DNA of 64,000 nucleotides from Endozoicomonas numazuensis (GCF_000722635.1 NZ_JOKH01000004.1:370285-434284), one strand, 5' to 3'; positions 39,384 through 49,310 are shown, numbered from the stretch's first letter. The notes: generated by a model from the letters alone, not told the origin. A program made the numbers and translations.

Positions 39384-39459
39384 TGGTGCCGATGAGAGGA
39401 CTTGAACCTCCAACCTTCGCATTACGAATGCGCTGCACTACCAGTTGTGCTACATCGGC
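39384..39459 (-). tRNA. tRNA-Thr (anticodon CGT)
   Basis: 76 bases on the minus strand with CCA encoded. Acceptor GCCGATG pairs with CATCGGC, the anticodon arm reads CGCATTCGTAATGCG, and the T arm contains GGTTCAAGTCC. A tRNA-Thr beside pil genes is also known from Pseudomonas aeruginosa. Confidence 0.97.
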
Positions 39460-39609
39460 AAAACAATCTGGAATTCAGGAACTTTCAATATTAGGTAGCG
39501 TTTCTGAAATGACCAAGAATGTAGATCTATTTTTTTATAATAAAAGCAAAGCTGTTGAGGCCTTGCTAAGGATTTGTCTTGAAATAACTTCCCGATTAAA
39601 ACATGAACT

Positions 39610-39672
39610 GCGTTCACCCTGAGCCTGTCGAAGGTTGGTGGCTCTGGGCTTCGACAGGCTCAGCCCGAACGG
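39610..39672 (+). repeat. 63-bp dispersed imperfect palindrome, copy 4
   Basis: The most symmetric copy. The left arm CGTTCACCCTGAGCCTGTCG is nearly the exact complement of the right arm CGACAGGCTCAGCCCGAACG, around a 15-bp centre. It lies between tRNA-Thr and pilB. The nearby gap (39259-39383) also has a 20-bp tandem duplication (CTTGTCCGAYAGCCTCCT) at about 39309-39346. No other gene is seen in 39460-39777. Confidence 0.9.
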
Positions 39673-39777
39673 GGGGGCAAAAAGGAAGTTATTTACGGAC
39701 TATTCCTAACCGGCCGGTCTGGAGAGTGACCCAGTAATGAGGCCACTTCCCTGATTATAAGTTCATCTCTTTTCGAC

Positions 39778-41481
39778 TTACTCCAGAGTTACCCGGTTGG
39801 CTTCTTCAAGACTGGTCACCCCCTGCAAAACTTTTAACAGTCCGGACTGGCGCAAGTTGTTGAAACCTTCCTTTTGGGCTGTCTCAGCAATCTGAAGGGA
39901 GTTGCCTTCTTCCATAATGATTTGTTGCAGGGCAGGTGTTATTTTAACGACTTCATAAATACCTACCCGGCCTTTGTAACCCTTACTGCACTGATCACAT
40001 CCTTTCGGGCCAAAAATAATAGCGCCCTTGATCTGCTCATCACTGAAACCCTCTTCCAGCAGGGCTTCTCTGGGAATGTTCTTCTCTTCTTTGCAGTGAC
40101 TGCATAATCGTCTGGCCAGACGCTGGGCAATGATCAGGCTTACAGAGGTAGCAATGTTAAAGGAGGGGACGCCCATGTTCTGCAGACGAGTCAGGGTTTC
40201 TGGAGCGCTGTTGGTGTGCAGTGTCGACATAACCATGTGGCCTGTCTGGGCTGCTTTGATGGCAATGTTGGCCGTTTCGATGTCTCGAATCTCACCCACC
40301 ATGATGATATCGGGATCCTGACGCAGGAAGGCGCGTAAAGCCTGGGAGAAATCCATCCCCTGTTTTGGATTGACGTTGACCTGATTTATGCCTTCAAGGT
40401 TTATTTCTACCGGGTCCTCCGCTGTGGATATGTTCCTTTCTGCGGTATTCAGAATATTCAGACCGGTATAGAGAGAAACCGTCTTGCCGGAGCCGGTGGG
40501 GCCAGTAACAAGAATCATTCCCTGGGGTTGATGCAGGGCATCCATATACATGTCTTTTTGGGCTTCCTCATAACCCAGAGCGTCAATACCCATTTTGGCG
40601 CTGGAAGGGTCGAGAATTCGTAATACAATTTTTTCCCCCCAGAGTGTGGGCAGCGTGTTGACTCGAAAGTCGATAGACTTGCTTTTAGACAGACGCATCT
40701 TGATACGACCATCCTGAGGTTTACGGCGTTCTGAAATATCCATCGCGGACATAATCTTCAGGCGGGAGGCGATTCTTGGAGCCAGTCCGGAAGGAGGCTT
40801 GGCCGCCTCATGAAGAACACCATCCGTTCGGAAACGGACCCTGTAGGTTTTTTCATAGGGTTCAAAGTGAAGGTCAGATGCGCCAGTTTTGATCGCCGTC
40901 AGCAGCATTTTATTGACGAATTTAACGACTGGAGCGTCATCATCGGTTCCAGATTCTTCATCGTCCGATTCTTCAACGGCACCTACTTCCAGATCTTCGA
41001 GGTTACCAAATTCGTCGTCATCAAAATTCGATAGCGCATCTTCACCTCCATCAAGCAACCGGTCTATAAAGTTTTCCAGTTTGTTTTCTTCGATGAGAAC
41101 GGAGTCCACCATGAGACCGGTACTGAATCGAATTTCATCGATCGCAGTATGATCGCTGGGATCAACAATTCCGACAAATAATCGGGTACCCCGCTTCATT
41201 AAAGGGATCAGTTTGTGTTTACGGATCAGTTTTTCAGGGATCAGGTCTTTCGGCGCGGCTTCCGGGTCATAGGCATTTAAGTCCAGTACCGGCATACCGA
41301 ATTCTTCTGCAGTAGCCAAAGCAATATCTTTGGCATTGAGCAGATTTTCATGAATCAGATAGCTGGAAAGCGTTTGTTTTGCTTTTTCTGCCTGAGAGAG
41401 TGCGGAGCGGAGCGTCTCTTCATCAATCAGCTGGTCGACAACCAGTCGAGCAGCGAGTCCTGTCAGAGGTTTATCGGCCAT
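39778..41481 (-). CDS. pilB: Type IV pilus assembly ATPase PilB
   Basis: Cytoplasmic motor that drives pilus extension. 567 residues. An N-terminal MshEN domain (1-150) precedes the secretion-ATPase core with Walker A GPTGSGKT (about 327-334), the Asp box region, Walker B (IIMVGEIRD) and the zinc-binding CSHC...CDQC. Full length and apparently intact. In relatives pilB is followed by pilC and pilD and divergent from pilA; none of these flank it here. Downstream are only a dispersed repeat and tRNA-Thr. Confidence 0.95.
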   Translation of the reverse strand: MADKPLTGLAARLVVDQLIDEETLRSALSQAEKAKQTLSSYLIHENLLNAKDIALATAEEFGMPVLDLNAYDPEAAPKDLIPEKLIRKHKLIPLMKRGTRLFVGIVDPSDHTAIDEIRFSTGLMVDSVLIEENKLENFIDRLLDGGEDALSNFDDDEFGNLEDLEVGAVEESDDEESGTDDDAPVVKFVNKMLLTAIKTGASDLHFEPYEKTYRVRFRTDGVLHEAAKPPSGLAPRIASRLKIMSAMDISERRKPQDGRIKMRLSKSKSIDFRVNTLPTLWGEKIVLRILDPSSAKMGIDALGYEEAQKDMYMDALHQPQGMILVTGPTGSGKTVSLYTGLNILNTAERNISTAEDPVEINLEGINQVNVNPKQGMDFSQALRAFLRQDPDIIMVGEIRDIETANIAIKAAQTGHMVMSTLHTNSAPETLTRLQNMGVPSFNIATSVSLIIAQRLARRLCSHCKEEKNIPREALLEEGFSDEQIKGAIIFGPKGCDQCSKGYKGRVGIYEVVKITPALQQIIMEEGNSLQIAETAQKEGFNNLRQSGLLKVLQGVTSLEEANRVTLE

Positions 41482-41800
41482 GCCTTATTTATCCGTTTGT
41501 TTTTCTTGTTTCTGTTCGCTGATTTCTACTATATCAGCACTAAGACAAGAGCTTAAACAGGATATTTCAGAAAGTGTCGACGAACACGTATACAGCTATG
41601 TAAAGGAGTTGTTCTGGGAGAGGCTAATGGGGTGAACAAGGCTGTGGCGTTGATTCTGATAATAAAAAGCCATTATCCTGAGATAATGGCTTTTCAGGTT
41701 GGTAAATTTCAGCGATTAATCCACGTTGTCAGGTCTACCCGTGGAAAGCCTCTGGTCTGATAATTACCAGAAAGGCTTTACCTGGCGGGCGTTTCAGCTT
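41482..41800. other. Intergenic region upstream of pilB (319 bp)
   Basis: Apart from the terminator at 41664-41695 there is no gene. No divergent pilin gene (pilA) is present. Confidence 0.6.
41664..41695 (-). terminator. Terminator of the phytase-like gene
   Basis: A 13-bp stem AAAAGCCATTATC / GATAATGGCTTTT; on the minus strand it runs into TTTTTATTAT. It lies about 105 bases after the 41801 stop. Confidence 0.85.
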
Positions 41801-43414
41801 TTATTGACGTGCTGGCAGGGTGAAATGCATAAGACGAGTTTGTGAATTCCAACCTTTGGGTTTCCCATCATCATAGCTGACCAACATAAAGGTTTTTTCG
41901 CCCAGTATCGTATCAGGACCTAGGGCAATGGCATCGTAACCAGTCTGATGAATATTAAAGTCCGGGTTGTTAGGTATCAGCCTTAATGAATCCGGGTGCT
42001 CGCTGTCAAATACCAAAGTTCTGGACAAAAAATCTCCAGGTGTCTTGTGGAATATGTTGTTTAGCTCGTCGCCTTCAAACGTTGTTTTGCCCCTGAAGTC
42101 CTTCCCACTGCTCAGGTCTACCAGAAAGACCCGGTTTACAAAACGTGGTAGAGCTCCCGAATAAGGCAATTCCGTTTTTTCCAGGAATAAGGCTTGCTTG
42201 TTGTTCAGAATGGCTATGTCACTCACTGTGCGAATCGGGTCGCCCTTGAGCTGTTTTCTAAGACGAGGCACCACTTCATAATATGAAAAATTATAGAGCT
42301 TTTCAGAGAGTGTTGAGACTTCTCCTCTAGGGGGCAGTCCGTTACTGTTCTGATGTTTTTCGGACAGAAGCTTGTCTTCGATAGCCAGCTGTTCAGTCGT
42401 AAAGGTGACCACCCTGGCTGGCGGAGGGGTGCCTCTGACGGTCCATTTAGTCGCATCTTGAACCAACGCGCCAGCCGTAACAGAGACGTAGTTATTGCTG
42501 CCTGGTACATGGTCAAGGCTTTTCACACCGAGCCCTTGTTGAATACCGCTTAAACCTTTATGGAATGGAATCCAGTTAGTGTTTTCGTAATGCTTCGGTA
42601 ACCTGAAGGCGCTATCAACCTGACCCGATTTTACATCGTCGCTGTTGGTCAGAAGGAATTTCGATGTCAGACCAACGTCGTACCAGTGCGAACCTCTAGA
42701 GACCTGTTTGGGCATTTCCCAGAAAAGATAAACAAACGCTGCGGGAATGGCTTCAACGATTGGTACAGGAAAGTAATCATGAACAGTGTCCATGGCTTTC
42801 ATGAAGCCCGTGTTACGGGTGTCCGGATCCGTTGAGTGACGATTGGCGTGTTTATACCCAAGACCTATATGAGCGGGAATATCGAAAACTCTGTAGTCCA
42901 GGGTACTGGTAAAATCTCTTTCGCTCTGGCTGGAGGATATCAGCAACTTGCCGTCTTTGGTCGTAGTGATGCCACTGGGGGCAATGTGACCATCGTTCAG
43001 CCATAGAGGATTGGTTACAGCGTGTTTGCCTTCTACTAGCTTGTGTTCAGACACTTCACTGGGAGATAGGTCATGGTCGCTGGGGTCCCGTGGATCCAGT
43101 GTTACTCTGCTCATATCCAGTTTGTAATACCGGGGCTTTGAAAATTCTGCTAAGCCATTACTACCGGTGAAGCCCGCTCCGGCATCACCCGAGAGCAGGT
43201 AAAGCGCTCCTGTTGAATCATTTTCGGCAGGGACGAAATGAGCGCCTGTAATATGCGTGACCTTTTTTTGATTGTCAGAGGGCACGACAAGGCTTCCTAA
43301 ATATTTAACACCTTTGAGGGGTGCTACTTTTCCTGGGGTTTCTGCAGACCAGCCGGGAGCCGCTAGAATGAAGCAAAGCGCTGAACCAGTCAGGGCACTT
43401 CTTCTTTTCATCAT
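41801..43414 (-). CDS. Secreted phytase-like esterase-domain protein
   Basis: 537 residues with a signal peptide (MKRRSALTG, hydrophobic core, cleavage near GWSA-ET). The body looks like the 'esterase-like activity of phytase' beta-propeller family: APSGITTTKDGKLLISS near residue 150 and the C-terminal YDAIALGP, TFMLVSYDDGKPKGWNSQT. Compared with the family an extra segment of about 100 residues is present in the middle. An upstream in-frame ATG (43468) exists, but AGGTG precedes the ATG at 43414. Probably periplasmic or secreted; the substrate is unknown. Confidence 0.6.
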   Translation of the reverse strand: MMKRRSALTGSALCFILAAPGWSAETPGKVAPLKGVKYLGSLVVPSDNQKKVTHITGAHFVPAENDSTGALYLLSGDAGAGFTGSNGLAEFSKPRYYKLDMSRVTLDPRDPSDHDLSPSEVSEHKLVEGKHAVTNPLWLNDGHIAPSGITTTKDGKLLISSSQSERDFTSTLDYRVFDIPAHIGLGYKHANRHSTDPDTRNTGFMKAMDTVHDYFPVPIVEAIPAAFVYLFWEMPKQVSRGSHWYDVGLTSKFLLTNSDDVKSGQVDSAFRLPKHYENTNWIPFHKGLSGIQQGLGVKSLDHVPGSNNYVSVTAGALVQDATKWTVRGTPPPARVVTFTTEQLAIEDKLLSEKHQNSNGLPPRGEVSTLSEKLYNFSYYEVVPRLRKQLKGDPIRTVSDIAILNNKQALFLEKTELPYSGALPRFVNRVFLVDLSSGKDFRGKTTFEGDELNNIFHKTPGDFLSRTLVFDSEHPDSLRLIPNNPDFNIHQTGYDAIALGPDTILGEKTFMLVSYDDGKPKGWNSQTRLMHFTLPARQ

Positions 43415-43626
43415 TGATAACAACACCTGAAATGAAACAACCCCATAAAGATAGCCATAATTTTTCATTGCGGATGTATTTTTGACTGATCCTGGCTTGA
43501 AGCTTGTCTTGAAGTGAAAAAGGTAGAAAGAAAGTATTTAAAAAACGGGTAGTTAGGATCATATATGGTCGATTTTAGGGGGGCTGGCTAACGCGACCTA
43601 ATGTTCCATTTACAGGCATTTTAAAA

Positions 43627-44520
43627 CTAAACCCGTAGACTGCTTCCAGTTCGTCTGGTCTGTCGCTTTATCAACTGCCAGCGACTGACTACCAGGGAAG
43701 CAAGAATCAATATACAGCCAACTAGTGCCTGCTTATCCATGGATTCTCCCAGCCAGTAAAGGCTCATCATTGCTGTCCAGAGGGGTTCAAGTGTCATGAT
43801 CAGGGCAGCACTTCCTGCAGTGGAGTTTTTTATGCCCCAAGTTTGCAGGGTATAGCGAAAACCTGTGGCTAGCAAAATTGCAGCCAGCAGCCAGCCCCAG
43901 GCTGATGAGTCGACGGTCTTCGGCCAGGATTCGGTGAAAAAGGAAACCAATGCTGCCAACCCTCCTACTACCGCCACCTGGATGGCAGTAAAAGGAAGAG
44001 AAGGAAGGTTCTGGCCAAAATAGTTGGTCAGATTGATATGAAGGGCAAACCCGAAGGCCGAAACGAGAAACAGCAGCTGTGCCGATTCAAGTTGCCAGTT
44101 GCCATCCAATGCCAACAAGGCCATACCAGCTAATGCCAGAGGCAGGGCGAATAGAGTCTCTCGTTTCAGGTGACTGCTGAAAAACAGCCAGGCAATAATC
44201 GGAGCAATAATAGTCAGCATGCTGGTAATGAATGCCCCCTCGCTGACCTGGTCTGCACTGTTTAGCGCCAAAATCCAGACCATCATACTGATACCCTGAA
44301 CCAGCCCTGCGAATACTGCATAGCGCCACTGTTTCAGGTTCAACCTGAATAGTGAATACCAGCAGAAGAGAATCAATAACAGAAAAGAACCCAGGAATCG
44401 TAATGCCAAAAAAGCGATGGGAGGGAGATCTTCAAGAGCCAGCTTGGTGAATATCCAGCCACTGGCTGCCAGTATCGTCACCAGCAGCATTACAGCGTCG
44501 GCCTGGAGAGATCGAGACAT
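43627..44520 (-). CDS. EamA/DMT-family transporter
   Basis: 297 residues with ten predicted membrane helices in two EamA halves. Start of half one: SLQADAVMLLVTILAASGWIFTKLALEDLPPIAFLALRF is broken by charged ends typical of DMT proteins; half two has a similar pattern near residue 150, and TLEPLWTAMMSLYWLGE near residue 255. These exporters move amino acids or metabolites; the substrate is not predictable. The frame is open up to 44571, but the hydrophobic start favours 44520. Confidence 0.87.
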   Translation of the reverse strand: MSRSLQADAVMLLVTILAASGWIFTKLALEDLPPIAFLALRFLGSFLLLILFCWYSLFRLNLKQWRYAVFAGLVQGISMMVWILALNSADQVSEGAFITSMLTIIAPIIAWLFFSSHLKRETLFALPLALAGMALLALDGNWQLESAQLLFLVSAFGFALHINLTNYFGQNLPSLPFTAIQVAVVGGLAALVSFFTESWPKTVDSSAWGWLLAAILLATGFRYTLQTWGIKNSTAGSAALIMTLEPLWTAMMSLYWLGESMDKQALVGCILILASLVVSRWQLIKRQTRRTGSSLRV

Positions 44521-44633
44521 GTTGAAGTAGAGTCCTGAGTTAAAAACAGCCTGATTGTATAACTGGCACATCAGCTTTGTAATGAGGAGTTATCAAGCTG
44601 TTTATTTCTTCCTTTTTTAAATCGAGAAAGCGC

Positions 44634-45395
44634 TCAAAACTGATGGTTGAATTCGACTCTCCAGTTCCAGTCGTCATTGACTTCAATGGCAGAGTAGTTA
44701 CCAAACACTCTTACGTTCTGATAGGGGGTGATCTGATAACTGGCAACGATTTCATGATGCAGGCCGTCCATTCGGTCTGACATGTAGTCATTGTCGTTGA
44801 ACGTAGTGATATACATGGGGTTATAGTTCAACCAGATTTTGTCGGTCAGAGTGATTTTTGCATAGGTGCCAATCACACCATACGTGGACGGTATAGCGTA
44901 GCCTACACTGCCAATCTCATTTTTCTGTCCTCTGATATCCGCAGAGTCGCTGACGGTCAAACCAATACCAGCCAGTGGATAGAATTGAACAGAGCCCATT
45001 GCAGGCAAAGCCTGAATAAAGCTGTAAGAAGCATTACCGGTGCCGCTATCAAAATTCCAGTTGATATCGATCTGGGCACCACGGCCATTGGTCGTATCCA
45101 GCTTGAAGTTCCGAAACCGCAGGCTGTCGACGGAATCATCACCCTTAAGCCCCAGCAGATCGGCCCCCATGCCTTTTATTTCAATAATATTCATGGCCAT
45201 GCTCTCTACAGAGCCAGTGTCGTAGGCTTGGCCAATCTTGATATTAAGGCCTTTGTTGGTGACGCCTGCACCGGCCTGGGTGTAAACAGCGAGAGGATCA
45301 GACATATCCTGAACTCCTTTGGCCGTTGATGAGAATGAAGCAAGGCAGCAGACAGCAAGCACTGCGCCTGAAAATTCAGATTTCTTGTAATTCAT
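44634..45395 (-). CDS. Outer-membrane beta-barrel protein, function unknown
   Basis: 253 residues with a signal peptide (hydrophobic stretch ending FSSTAKG). The remainder alternates polar and aromatic residues in short strands and ends in a terminal Phe (NWRVEFNHQF), the signature of outer-membrane barrels. No family was recognised. It is 66 bases downstream of the sulfatase gene on the same strand, so it may serve as its outer-membrane partner. Confidence 0.6.
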   Translation of the reverse strand: MNYKKSEFSGAVLAVCCLASFSSTAKGVQDMSDPLAVYTQAGAGVTNKGLNIKIGQAYDTGSVESMAMNIIEIKGMGADLLGLKGDDSVDSLRFRNFKLDTTNGRGAQIDINWNFDSGTGNASYSFIQALPAMGSVQFYPLAGIGLTVSDSADIRGQKNEIGSVGYAIPSTYGVIGTYAKITLTDKIWLNYNPMYITTFNDNDYMSDRMDGLHHEIVASYQITPYQNVRVFGNYSAIEVNDDWNWRVEFNHQF

Positions 45396-45461
45396 GGTCT
45401 TTGATGCAACAGGGTGACTCCCATTGCAAGGCATGGGAGTCACAGAGATTATTGTTAAAAA

Positions 45462-47510
45462 TCAGTTATAGAGGTGGGCGTCGACGGTTTGTCTGTGCTC
45501 AGGGCGGGGGACAATTTCGAAGGCCGGGTTAAAGCTAACCATTGAGCTTTGAAGCTTGCTGATGGTGGTCTTGTCGCCCTCAATCCCTGCCAGCTTTTTG
45601 TCGAAGAGTTCTTTCAGGGTCGTTTTCTTCAGTACTATGTCGGTGACATCGCTCTTGTTGATATAGAGCGTGGAGTCAGACTGTCGTGCGTCTTTCACCA
45701 GACCGTTGTTCAGGTTGCCATTAGACATTTCCACGAAGTAAGTTTCTTCAATGTCAGGAAGAATGACATTCATTGTGAACGACTTATGCTGAGCAACGGT
45801 GGAATCTACTTTAACAGCCATGTAGTCCAGCAAACTGCCCATCGTCATCTCTGCCAGTACATCGGGAGAAGCCGTTTTTGGAATGCCCGGCTGTGAGCCA
45901 ATGCGCAGTTCCTGGGCTCCGGAAAGATAAGTATTACGCCAGCCCATGGTTTCAGACTGATAACCCAGTTGTTCATAGGTATCCGCCAGAAGCTGACGAG
46001 CAATCTGGTTGCCAGGCTCCGCTTTAACCGCTTTATTCAGAACCGTGGCCACGAAGCGATACTCGCCTTTATCAAAGTCTTTTTGAGCTTTGGCAACGAT
46101 GGACTCAATGCCTCCCATGTATTCTACAAACTTGACGGACTCCTCTGCTGTAGGCAGTGGGTTCAAGTTGGCCGGGTTCATATCGAAATAGCCTAGGTAC
46201 ATGTTATAGACGGCTTTAGCGTTATGACTGTAAGAGCCATGATAGCCATTGGTGTGCCAGGCTTTCTGGATGGAATCTGGCAGAGCGTTAACCACCGCAT
46301 CACCAATGTCCTGTAAAACAACACCATTATTAGCCAGTCTTAGAGTCTGGTTGTGAACAAAACCGTAGTTATCACGCTGCAGTTTCATGAAGTCGTTAAC
46401 GGTTTTGTTACCCCAGACTGGTGAAGAGTGAGATCCAAAGAGCACCTCAATATCAGAGCCCCAGGCATTGATCATGGTATTAATGTCCTTGGACCACTTG
46501 AGTGTATCCCTGACCTTGGCTCCTCGCAGGGTATAGATGTTATGCATACCGTGATACATCATTTCGCCTGTCCACAGAGCCTGTTTCGATGGAATATAAG
46601 TAGCCATGCCCGCAGGCGCTTCTGTCCCGGCGGTATCGATGAAAATCATTTCTACGCCATCGATGGTCAGGGTTTCGAACTTACTGTCTTTATTCAGGTT
46701 GTAGTCCGGCTCAACAAAGGTAATGTCGCCTTTGCCATATTCGCTGGAGCTGGTGGACATGGCCTTACCCAGACCGGCATCGACCAGGCCACGCTTACTG
46801 GGAGTCAGAGTGGATCCATACTGGTAAGCAGCTCTACGAGACATGGCATTACCGGCCAGAACGTTCTCATCGACTGTCTCTTTGGTCATGTTACTGGGAG
46901 CGTAGACCTTGATGTTGGGAAACAGGTTCTTGATTGCTCTGGAGCCACCAAAGTGGTCGGCATGACTGTGTGAATAAATCATGGCGACAATGGGGAGATC
47001 ACCACCTTCAGGTACACTGTTCAGGAAGAAGCGGGTTGAAATTTCTGCGGCCTGACGTGTCAGTAGAACGTCATAAGCGATCCAGCCACTTTCTCCCCGT
47101 ATAAAGGTGATGTTGGAAAGGTCAGTACCTCGTACCTGATAGATACCATCAGTCACTTGATAGAGGCCAGCTGCCGTATTGTTTAACTGAGCCTGACGGT
47201 AAAGCGATGGATTGACGGTGTCGGCTATGGAATCCTGCTTAATAAAGTCATAGTCATTGCGCATGATGTTGGCGGCAGTCCAGGACAGGGGCTTGATCAG
47301 TCTGGTCTGATTTCGTTTGAAGGCATCACGGTCCTGCCAGTTAAGCATTTTGCTATATGCTCTATTGATCTCAATGGTTTGTTGAGTGGCTGGTTTACCT
47401 TTGGCATGCAGGGTCATCTCTTCGTGATGACCCGCTGTAGCCTGGGTCGATATGGCCAGCAGGGTGGCCAGGGCAATCAGTTTCTTTCGGGTTGTTGAGG
47501 GGGATTTCAT
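45462..47510 (-). CDS. SdsA-type alkyl sulfatase, metallo-beta-lactamase fold
   Basis: Hydrolyses primary alkyl sulfates such as dodecyl sulfate. 682 residues with a signal peptide (residues 1-27, ending STQATA-G). The binuclear zinc motif HSHADH is at about 181-186, followed by TAGTEAP and GSHSSPVWG with further metal ligands. A dimerisation domain (about 385-530, AKAVYNMYLGYFDMNP) and a C-terminal SCP2-like domain follow, the SdsA1/BDS1 order. AGGAG lies 6 bases before the ATG at 47510; an earlier ATG would destroy the signal peptide. It is divergent from a LysR gene, like sdsA/sdsB. Confidence 0.93.
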   Translation of the reverse strand: MKSPSTTRKKLIALATLLAISTQATAGHHEEMTLHAKGKPATQQTIEINRAYSKMLNWQDRDAFKRNQTRLIKPLSWTAANIMRNDYDFIKQDSIADTVNPSLYRQAQLNNTAAGLYQVTDGIYQVRGTDLSNITFIRGESGWIAYDVLLTRQAAEISTRFFLNSVPEGGDLPIVAMIYSHSHADHFGGSRAIKNLFPNIKVYAPSNMTKETVDENVLAGNAMSRRAAYQYGSTLTPSKRGLVDAGLGKAMSTSSSEYGKGDITFVEPDYNLNKDSKFETLTIDGVEMIFIDTAGTEAPAGMATYIPSKQALWTGEMMYHGMHNIYTLRGAKVRDTLKWSKDINTMINAWGSDIEVLFGSHSSPVWGNKTVNDFMKLQRDNYGFVHNQTLRLANNGVVLQDIGDAVVNALPDSIQKAWHTNGYHGSYSHNAKAVYNMYLGYFDMNPANLNPLPTAEESVKFVEYMGGIESIVAKAQKDFDKGEYRFVATVLNKAVKAEPGNQIARQLLADTYEQLGYQSETMGWRNTYLSGAQELRIGSQPGIPKTASPDVLAEMTMGSLLDYMAVKVDSTVAQHKSFTMNVILPDIEETYFVEMSNGNLNNGLVKDARQSDSTLYINKSDVTDIVLKKTTLKELFDKKLAGIEGDKTTISKLQSSMVSFNPAFEIVPRPEHRQTVDAHLYN

Positions 47511-47634
47511 TCGGCGCTCCTGAGAATATTTAGAGTGGTTCATATCAGTGAGCAGCAGTTTATGAAGATCCTGGTGAGGGAAAAATAAAGGGAAATTGAT
47601 TTCATTCATTACGTCAGATTATGAGTGCAGGGTA

Positions 47635-48528
47635 ATGGACAAAAAGTTTGATCTGAAAATGCTGGAAGTTTTTCTGGAGGTGTATCAGCTGGGTTCTATT
47701 ACTCAGGCGGCGGATGCTCTTGATATGACTCAGCCAGGTGTCAGTGGTGTTCTGAAACGATTACAGGAACAGTTGGGTGTTGAGTTGTTTGTCAGGGAAG
47801 GAAGAGGCATTACTGCCACCCATCATGCGATGCGGTTGGCTGATGAAATAGAGCCGGCTTTCGGCAGTGTTTATTCAGCCCTTGAGAATCTCAAGACATT
47901 TGACGTGCAATCACCCCATCAATTCAAAGTTTTTGCAAATGAGCCCATGTTACAGAGGTTGTTACCTCGGGTAGAGAGTGACCTTTCTATGGGGCAGTGC
48001 CGTATAGAGTTTCATTTAACGCCTAATGATGAAGAGCAACTGCTTCAGCAGCTGAGCCTGCAAAAAGCTGACCTGGCCATAGATGTGGGTGGACTGAGCA
48101 GCCACTCCTATGAGTCAAAACCTTTTTTTCTGGACCAGCTGGTGCTGGTCTGCTCGAGACATCATCCCAGAGTGCAGGGAGAGATCACAGAGCAACAATA
48201 TTATGCCGAGAAGCATATAGCGATACAGCTCAGGCGTTCACATCAATACCTTGCGGACTATATCGCTATAGAAAATCTGGAGCAGAGAAGCATTGCTGGC
48301 GAATGTAATTCCCTGCTATCGATGATGGCCTTGTTAGCCAAGAGTGAGTGTCTTGGGGCGACTACCATGTCGCTGGCAGAAGAGTATGCCAGGAGTTTTG
48401 ATCTTCAGATACTGACACCGCCTTTTTCTTTTGAACCTGTGACCCACCGGATGCTATGGCATAAACGCAGTAATGATCATGCTGCACACCAATGGTTGAG
48501 GCGGAAGCTTCAGGAGTTGGTCAGTTAG
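47635..48528 (+). CDS. LysR-family transcriptional regulator (SdsB-like)
   Basis: 297 residues. An N-terminal winged helix-turn-helix (LKMLEVFLEVYQLGSITQAADALDMTQPGVSGVLKRLQ, split by helix turns) is followed by a LysR substrate-binding domain. It is divergent from the SdsA sulfatase, 124 bases apart, the arrangement of SdsB, which activates sdsA in Pseudomonas. Control of the sulfatase is inferred. An upstream TTG start (47596) is possible. Its stop overlaps the convergent TonB-like gene by 4 bases. Confidence 0.9.
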   Translation: MDKKFDLKMLEVFLEVYQLGSITQAADALDMTQPGVSGVLKRLQEQLGVELFVREGRGITATHHAMRLADEIEPAFGSVYSALENLKTFDVQSPHQFKVFANEPMLQRLLPRVESDLSMGQCRIEFHLTPNDEEQLLQQLSLQKADLAIDVGGLSSHSYESKPFFLDQLVLVCSRHHPRVQGEITEQQYYAEKHIAIQLRRSHQYLADYIAIENLEQRSIAGECNSLLSMMALLAKSECLGATTMSLAEEYARSFDLQILTPPFSFEPVTHRMLWHKRSNDHAAHQWLRRKLQELVS

Positions 48529-49274
48529 AGCAGTCGGTAATTGATAGAAAGAATCACCGTAACAGGTTTGTTGTGAGGTGTAGGCAACGGCAATGAGCGC
48601 TCAATAGCTCTCAGGCTGCTGGTTTCAAATGCTCTTTTGCCTGCCAGAACTCTGGCCTTTCCCAGAGTTCCGTCTGCGTTAATTTCAGCTTCGATTTTTA
48701 CCTCACCTACCAGGCGTCTTCTTTTCGCCTGATAGGGATAGACTTTGTAGCGATTGATTCGGTACTGAAGTTGAGCCACCCATTTCTGAAACTCATCAGA
48801 TTGAGTGCTTCTGGCTTGAGGGTTGGCAAGTTCTTCAACGGACTCTCCAGCAGTTTGCTGACTTACAGAAGGCGCTGGTGGTTGGGAGGGCTCAGTTTTT
48901 TTAAGGCTTTTTGTTTTGAGGGTGTCCGATTCTTTTTGAGTTTTCTTCTTTTCTGCTCTTGTCGTTATAACTTTCTTGCTTTCCGCATTTTTAGTTTCTT
49001 GTGTATTTTCAGTGTTTTCTTCTATCTTTTCGGGCGCTTTCTGTTCGGAATTGGTCTCTTCCTTTTGGGCGGGTGGAGTCTTTTCAGCAGCAGTCATCAA
49101 AGAAGGTTGATGGGAGACCAGTTTGATTTGAATGCCCGGTGCCTTGGGGGCAGCCACCCAGCTCCCCCCGGGAAAGCCCAGAAGAGAAGTGTGAAAAATC
49201 ACTGAGAGGGTCAGGGGGATTAGGAGGTGCCTGATATCGGATTCCTGTTCCTTGATTCGCAACCCAGAGAGCAT
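48525..49274 (-). CDS. TonB-like energy-transducing protein
   Basis: 249 residues. One N-terminal membrane anchor (about 18-36), a long charged linker rich in Glu, Lys and Pro (about 60-150), and a C-terminal TonB domain (about 165-249) with YPYQAKRRRLVGEVKIEAEINADGTLGKARV. Spans the periplasm to energise outer-membrane receptors. No exbB or exbD is adjacent, so it must borrow a motor from elsewhere. Confidence 0.88.
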   Translation of the reverse strand: MLSGLRIKEQESDIRHLLIPLTLSVIFHTSLLGFPGGSWVAAPKAPGIQIKLVSHQPSLMTAAEKTPPAQKEETNSEQKAPEKIEENTENTQETKNAESKKVITTRAEKKKTQKESDTLKTKSLKKTEPSQPPAPSVSQQTAGESVEELANPQARSTQSDEFQKWVAQLQYRINRYKVYPYQAKRRRLVGEVKIEAEINADGTLGKARVLAGKRAFETSSLRAIERSLPLPTPHNKPVTVILSINYRLL

Positions 49275-49310
49275 AGCAGCTCATTGAGAGGTTAAATGGC
49301 TCGGAATCAA

